IMG/VR virus record: IMGVR_UViG_3300024503_000485
Coordinates: 64,001-128,000 of that record
DNA length: 64,000 nucleotides
Origin: a virus
Reading direction: 5' to 3' (one strand)
Below the pieces are notes generated by a model, which saw only the letters and a list, made by a program, of their open reading frames with translations, did no database searches and was not told where the DNA came from. A program made the translations under genes and the position numbers. Each line of letters starts with the position of its first letter. The stretch's first letter is position 1. Positions 59,661 to 64,000 of this stretch are shown piece by piece.

Positions 59661-62600
59661 TTAAGCAGAATATACATTGCCCGTCATAGACTTTTGTGTA
59701 GTAAGCTGCTTGTCGTTAACTTCTAATAATTTTCGATTTATCATAACTAATAGATCCATCTTAGTATTTAATAGCGATAACTGCGATTCAGCTGTTTCTT
59801 GAGTTGCCTTAGCGGGTGTAGGTGTTGTTGCACCAGTTCTTGGTTGAGCAGTTGCTGCCGCTGGTGCTGGCGCTGCTGGTTGTTGTGATACACTAGTTTG
59901 AGCTGTTGAGGTCGATGGAGTTACGCTGCCACCTTTGGCAAATTGTCCAGAATAAGAATTTACTTTTCCTAAAATTTCTTCTCCAATTGCGCCTTTTCGT
60001 CTTATGTCTCCACCGGCAATTTGGCTTGTTGCTAACAAGTTTGCTTGTTCTTGAGATAATCCAGAAGTGCCCATACCAAGTTTGCTAGCCATTCCGGCTT
60101 GACCTTTTTTCATATACCAAGCACTAACTTCCGCAGCAACCTGTGGATCGTTAACTAAATCTGGATTTTTAACTAATCTATCATCACCGTAGATGGCTTT
60201 TGATGCAGCGGCATAATTATTTTTACCAGTTAACTGAATAAAACCTCTGCCTCTATATTTCCATCCATCTCCGGGTTCCGTATTCCCCATTTGACGACCC
60301 ATTGCTGTGCCGGAACCATACATCATTTCGCCCATTTTTTGCTGGTCGCCTTTGATAGCATTTAGTTCTGCATCGGATTTTCCAGCAGCCCTACTACCAA
60401 ATATTTTTCTAATACGATCGTTAGATGTATTAGCATAATTCATATTTTCAGAAATACTCTTACCGCCAGTTTCTTTCATTATGTTGCCTTTGACAGCAGC
60501 AACATAAGCAGGATCAGTAATTCCTTGTTTTTTAAGAGCTGCTTCAACTAGAGCCATGTTTTTCTGTTGATCTTGATTTAACGGTCCAGCAGCTCCTGGG
60601 GCCGGTCCTCCTGTTGGTGCAGCGGGTGCAGTAGCAGGTGTGGCAGGTGAAGGAGCTCCTCCTCCCATAGTTTTTCTTTCTTTAAAGGCTTTAAATGTTT
60701 CTTCAGGACTTGTGTAATTAATTTTCTTCTGTGCTTCTACTTGAGCTTCTGTTGTTTTAGTTGCCTCTTGAGCCGCAGCGGTAGCAGCTTGTGTTGTTTT
60801 AGTATGTTCTTGAGTAGCTTTCTTATCTTCCTCGTAAGTTCCACGTTCTATTGCTTTTTGTTTTCTCTTATCGTCTCTATCTTTTTCTTTAGCGTCAAGT
60901 TCTTTACGTTGGTCATCCCTTAAGGCTCTACGTCTATCAGCTTCTGCTTTACTAATACCACCAATTGCATTTGGTATTTTCTCTAATAAAGAATCCATCC
61001 AATCTTGCAAAGTCATCCATAAACGTTGGAAATTATCTTTTAAAGCATCAATAATTGTTCCAAATGTCCAACCACTATCATATAATTTCTTAAAGAGATA
61101 AACAACACCTGCAACCGCTGCCGCTACTGCAATAAATGGCGCTGCGGCCGCTAGTACAGGAGCTACGGTTGCCCATACTGCTGATGCCAGTGCTGTTAAA
61201 CCTAAAACATTAACTGCTTGAACTAAATTTGCAGCAGCAGTAATGGCGCTTGAAACTACTATAAGTCCACCTAGTATTCCCATTCCTATAGCTACTTCTT
61301 TTGCATGGTCTGCCACCCAAGTCAATCCTTCAATTAATATAGGAGTTAGTTCTTCTATGGCCGCTGTAAATGACTGCAACATTTTATCTAACAACGGACT
61401 ATTAGCCAATGCTGCCATAAATTTATTTGAAAGGTCAGCTAACTTTTCCATGTTACTTTTCATTTTAGCAGGATCAAGACCTTTGGCGCCTTCTGTTAAT
61501 TGTTTTTGTCTGTCTAATTCTTGTTGTGCCGCTTGTGCTCTTAGACTTCCGTTATCTTTTTCTGCCCTGTTGGCTCGATCTAAATTAGAAACAATACCCT
61601 TGCCCCATTTTTCAGCATCATACGTGGCCAACGTTACTTGAGCAGCATTTTTTTGACTAGCAATAGCACCAGCATTGAATGCTTCGTCAATCTTAAATGC
61701 TCCTTCTCTAGTCATTGTTCCTGATTGTCTAATATCACGAGAAGCCTGTAGCAATGCTTTTGCGGCCTGCGGATTTGTAATCATTAATTGCTGAGCTGCT
61801 TCGCTGTTTAATGATCCTGTGGCTAAAATAGTTTGTGCTGCTTGTTTTTCAGATTCACTCATGCTATCCATTAGCATGTTTAAATTTTTAGCACCTTCTT
61901 TTCCAACTTTAGCCTGTAATATTCTAAACTGCGCATCGGCTTGTCTTGCTTCTTGTTCTCTTTGAAGTATTTCTTTATTCTTACCAGTAAGTTTTGAAAC
62001 AGCATCTAAATTTCTTAGATAGTCACCCGTATCTTTAACTAACTCTTCGTTTGAAACTCTTACTCCGCCGGCGCTCTTTGTGACTATTGCTGAATATCTA
62101 GCAATGCCATTATTAATATCTTCAGTTGAATAACCCAATCTTGCAAGTTCGTCTCCAAGTTGACTATTTCTAATCTTCTGAGACATTTCACTTAAACGTT
62201 TTGCACCTTGAGTTACACTACCGCCAAATAATGCTAAGTTCTCGCTGTTATTTTTAATAATGCTTGTGTACTGGTCAAGTGTTAGCCCTGTTGCCGAAAC
62301 TTGACGTTGCATTTCTTGAATGCTTCCTCCGAAGTTTGCACCAACACTTGCTGCTTTGTTAAACGATTCATAAGTTTTTGTAGCAGCGCCTGCTACAGCA
62401 CCAAAGGCCGACCCAAGAACTCCACCAAAAATTGGAATCTTGCCAATAATGCCGCCAACAGCATTGATGTTGTTTCCCATATTGGCAAGATCATTCATTA
62501 ACCCAAAGAATGATGATCCTAATGCACTGGCACTACTAGCAACTTTTGTAAATCCAGAAGCAACTAATTTTGTCCCTTCAATAAATTTTTCCTGGGCTCT

Positions 62601-62894
62601 AAGTTCTTCTTGATATTGTTTTATCTTTTCTTTTTGAGCTTTGTTTTCTTCTTCGTCTTGTTTTATCTTTTCTTTTTGCAGTTTGGTTAATTTTTTAAAT
62701 CCGTCCGATGATTCTTCAAGTTGCTTGTAGAATTTTTTCATCGACTCTGCAATTTGTTTTTCAGATTTGCCGTCTTTGCCTTGTTTAGCAGCCAACAGAG
62801 CAACAGCACGGACAAGTTCCTTGAGGGTGGCTTCGGTAGCCGCGTTGTTTAATTCAATTGGTTGACCGCCTAGATCACCGGTTACTTCTGCCAT
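59661..62894 (-). CDS. Tape measure-like protein with GH19 muralytic domain
   Basis: 1077 residues. N-terminal coiled coil (about 50-105), a glycine-rich hydrophobic stretch (120-170), a long helical region, a membrane-like hydrophobic block (about 535-602), a second coiled coil (650-720), and an Ala/Pro linker. Then comes a GH19 chitinase/endolysin-type domain (about 775-965) with NIMKETGGKSISENMNY (Glu808 the expected catalytic acid) and YRGRGFIQLTGKNNY. The C-terminal helix may bind hub proteins. This is the length-determining core of the tail, carrying a peptidoglycan-cutting domain for entry. T4 gp29 has no such domain. Divergent from its likely chaperone. Confidence 0.85.
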   Translation of the reverse strand: MAEVTGDLGGQPIELNNAATEATLKELVRAVALLAAKQGKDGKSEKQIAESMKKFYKQLEESSDGFKKLTKLQKEKIKQDEEENKAQKEKIKQYQEELRAQEKFIEGTKLVASGFTKVASSASALGSSFFGLMNDLANMGNNINAVGGIIGKIPIFGGVLGSAFGAVAGAATKTYESFNKAASVGANFGGSIQEMQRQVSATGLTLDQYTSIIKNNSENLALFGGSVTQGAKRLSEMSQKIRNSQLGDELARLGYSTEDINNGIARYSAIVTKSAGGVRVSNEELVKDTGDYLRNLDAVSKLTGKNKEILQREQEARQADAQFRILQAKVGKEGAKNLNMLMDSMSESEKQAAQTILATGSLNSEAAQQLMITNPQAAKALLQASRDIRQSGTMTREGAFKIDEAFNAGAIASQKNAAQVTLATYDAEKWGKGIVSNLDRANRAEKDNGSLRAQAAQQELDRQKQLTEGAKGLDPAKMKSNMEKLADLSNKFMAALANSPLLDKMLQSFTAAIEELTPILIEGLTWVADHAKEVAIGMGILGGLIVVSSAITAAANLVQAVNVLGLTALASAVWATVAPVLAAAAPFIAVAAAVAGVVYLFKKLYDSGWTFGTIIDALKDNFQRLWMTLQDWMDSLLEKIPNAIGGISKAEADRRRALRDDQRKELDAKEKDRDDKRKQKAIERGTYEEDKKATQEHTKTTQAATAAAQEATKTTEAQVEAQKKINYTSPEETFKAFKERKTMGGGAPSPATPATAPAAPTGGPAPGAAGPLNQDQQKNMALVEAALKKQGITDPAYVAAVKGNIMKETGGKSISENMNYANTSNDRIRKIFGSRAAGKSDAELNAIKGDQQKMGEMMYGSGTAMGRQMGNTEPGDGWKYRGRGFIQLTGKNNYAAASKAIYGDDRLVKNPDLVNDPQVAAEVSAWYMKKGQAGMASKLGMGTSGLSQEQANLLATSQIAGGDIRRKGAIGEEILGKVNSYSGQFAKGGSVTPSTSTAQTSVSQQPAAPAPAAATAQPRTGATTPTPAKATQETAESQLSLLNTKMDLLVMINRKLLEVNDKQLTTQKSMTGNVYSA

Positions 62895-62920
62895 TATTCA
62901 AAATCCCAGAAAAGTGCGTA

Positions 62921-62928
62921 CATAAATA
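62921..62928 (+). promoter_or_regulatory. T4-type late promoter, CATAAATA, for gp26
   Basis: Plus-strand box; +1 near 62934, leader of 29 nt with GGGG before ATG 62963. Confidence 0.6.
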
Positions 62929-62943
62929 CGTATGATTACTTTT

Positions 62944-62951
62944 TATTTATC
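62944..62951 (-). promoter_or_regulatory. T4-type late promoter, GATAAATA, for the tape measure
   Basis: Minus-strand box 15 nt from the opposing plus-strand box. The two transcripts would overlap at their 5' ends. Confidence 0.65.
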
Positions 62952-62962
62952 GGGGTTAAAAA

Positions 62963-63823
62963 ATGGTAGAAAATCCATCAATTGCTAAACCAACAAATCC
63001 GTTGGCAGCGTTTTTTAGACAACCAAAGTTATATGTAACTTTACCAAGTCACGGCAAATATTATCCGCCGGGAGTATTGGATCAGAGTGAGAATGGCGAA
63101 TACGCTGTCTATGCTATGACCGCTAAGGACGAACTTATGTTTAAAACTCCCGATGCGTTAATGAATGGTCAAGCAACCGTTGAACTAATAAAAAGCTGTG
63201 TGCCTGCTATTAAAGATCCTTGGAAAATGCCAAGTTTAGATTTAGATGCTGTTTTAATTGCTATTAGAACAGCAACCTACGGTGAAATGATGGAAGTTGA
63301 TGCGGATTGCCCTGAATGCAGTAATCGAAGTACATTTGAAATTAATCTTGTGAGTTATCTTGATAAACTTAATAATTTTAGATATGTAGATCAACTTGAA
63401 GTTCCACCGTTAACTATTACTATTAGACCTTATTCATATCAAGAAATTACTAAGGCTAGTATTAAAGCATTAGAACAACAAAAAGTATTAAACGTTGTTA
63501 CTAACGATTCATTGTCAGATGAAGAAAAATTAGAGCAATTTGGCGAAAGTTTTATTAAATTAACCGAATTAACCGTAGATGTTATTGCAGGATGTATCAC
63601 TAGTATTACTACGCCAGAAGCTACCGTAACTGATTCTGTTATGATTAAAGAATTTATTAACAATGCATCAACTGATGTGTTTAATACAATTAATAAACAT
63701 GTAACAGAAATGAAAGGTAGAATTGATCTACAGACTCAAGAAGTCGAGTGTACAGAATGTCATCATCAATATACTATTAACTTAGTAATGGATCAATCAA
63801 ATTTTTTCGCAGTAAGGTCTTAA
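62963..63823 (+). CDS. 26: Baseplate hub/tape-measure chaperone, gp26-like, with zinc ribbon
   Basis: 286 residues. Starts with PKLYVTLPSHGKYYPPG and MTAKDELMFKTPDALMNGQATVELIKSCVPAIKDPWKM, the pattern of the T4 baseplate protein gp26 family. Four cysteines in two CxxC pairs (Cys116/119 in CPECS, Cys263/266 in CTECHH) look like a zinc ribbon. The region 150-245 is helical. In T4, gp26 and gp51 are needed for hub assembly around gp29. The last codons contain the slippery run T TTT TTC, and the -1 frame continues openly downstream. The neighbour is the tape measure, divergent. Confidence 0.85.
   Translation: MVENPSIAKPTNPLAAFFRQPKLYVTLPSHGKYYPPGVLDQSENGEYAVYAMTAKDELMFKTPDALMNGQATVELIKSCVPAIKDPWKMPSLDLDAVLIAIRTATYGEMMEVDADCPECSNRSTFEINLVSYLDKLNNFRYVDQLEVPPLTITIRPYSYQEITKASIKALEQQKVLNVVTNDSLSDEEKLEQFGESFIKLTELTVDVIAGCITSITTPEATVTDSVMIKEFINNASTDVFNTINKHVTEMKGRIDLQTQEVECTECHHQYTINLVMDQSNFFAVRS
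63802..63808 (+). promoter_or_regulatory. Putative -1 ribosomal frameshift site
   Basis: U UUU UUC heptamer in the correct zero-frame register (after AAT, reading TTT TTC), 13 nt before the TAA stop. A -1 slip leads straight into the gp51-like frame (next codon CGC). An overlapping A AAT TTT heptamer at 63799-63805 is also slippery. Confidence 0.55.
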
Positions 63824-64000
63824 ACCTCCCAAGGCCGGAGATCTTACATCTTGTTTCAAAATTAGAAAAAGAGGCTAGGGAGATTAAAAAGGATGTCCTC
63901 AAGGCTTGTTGGTATATGCGAGGACTTTCTTATAGTGAAGGTATGAATCTAAGTTATGAAGAGCGCCAAATTATTGGCGAGATTATCAAAGATAATTTAG
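63808..64000 (+). CDS. gp51-like hub chaperone ORF, -1 frame, partial
   Basis: Open in the -1 frame from 63781 to the window end with no ATG, GTG or TTG until an internal ATG at 63916. The readable peptide, entered from gp26 by frameshift, is RSKVLNLPRPEILHLVS, then LEKEAREIKKDVLKACWYMRG, then MNLSYEERQIIGEIIKDNL. The regular helical pattern and the WYMRG...YEER..I..IIKDN signature show it is real coding sequence. I associate the latter with a short gp51-type protein after gp26 in marine T4-like phages. It continues beyond the window. Confidence 0.6.

Noticed and set aside
61243-61641. A 132-codon plus-strand open frame
   Set aside because: It is antisense to the tape measure, which has clear domains. 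It has no promoter or Shine-Dalgarno and only biased low-complexity composition.

Overview
The window is the virion-morphogenesis half of a T4-like myovirus of the aquatic, cyanophage-related type. The key markers are T4 gene equivalents 4, 13, 14, 15, 16, 17, 18, 19, 20, 21, 22, 23, 26 and 54 (or 48), plus several structural families I associate with marine T4-like phages. No photosynthesis gene is present, so the host cannot be named. The DNA is AT-rich, very densely coded, and has no gene-free stretch over 300 bases. I saw no tRNA, CRISPR array, insertion sequence or integrase.

Layout. 1-7241 (minus): an unrecognised large protein that runs off the left edge, large terminase gp17, three acidic or small virion-associated proteins, small terminase gp16, head-completion nuclease gp4, a small conserved protein and a tail-tube-fold baseplate protein. 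7305-11350 (minus): tail tube gp19 and a much enlarged sheath gp18. 11457-16679: a small HNH-like gene (plus), dNMP kinase and gp13 (minus), then gp14, gp15, a Nudix-like and a coiled-coil gene (plus). 16648-52766 (minus): about 36 kb of tail-fibre and baseplate-periphery genes, including giant proteins of 2153, 3071 and 1832 residues, three tandem Cys/Gly-rich adhesin-like proteins, and an enzyme pair (GT9-like glycosyltransferase plus carbamoyltransferase). 52840-59646 (minus): the head operon gp23, gp22, gp21, core protein, a CstII/MptE-like protein, a small core-like protein and portal gp20. 59661-62894 (minus): a tape measure carrying a GH19 muralytic domain. 62963-end (plus): its presumed chaperone gp26, apparently fused by a -1 frameshift to a gp51-like ORF.

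Regulation is unusually readable. I find 19 T4-late-type promoters (NNTAAATA), and nearly every transcription unit of virion genes begins with one. They fall into two classes. In one, the box lies almost always exactly 5 nt before the ATG, which puts the predicted +1 on the start codon (leaderless mRNA, mostly low-copy proteins). In the other there is a leader of 20 nt or more and a Shine-Dalgarno sequence (tube/sheath, major capsid operon, fibres). Two metabolic units inside the late cluster (dNMP kinase; GT9 plus carbamoyltransferase) instead have sigma70-like promoters. The first of these lies inside a hairpin that would hide the ribosome site on read-through RNA. Five rho-independent terminators separate the units.

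The least described items are the leaderless late-promoter architecture, the gp26/gp51 frameshift, the Cys-rich triplet and the module shuffling among the giant tail proteins. All functions are read from sequence motifs and family memory; no search was run.
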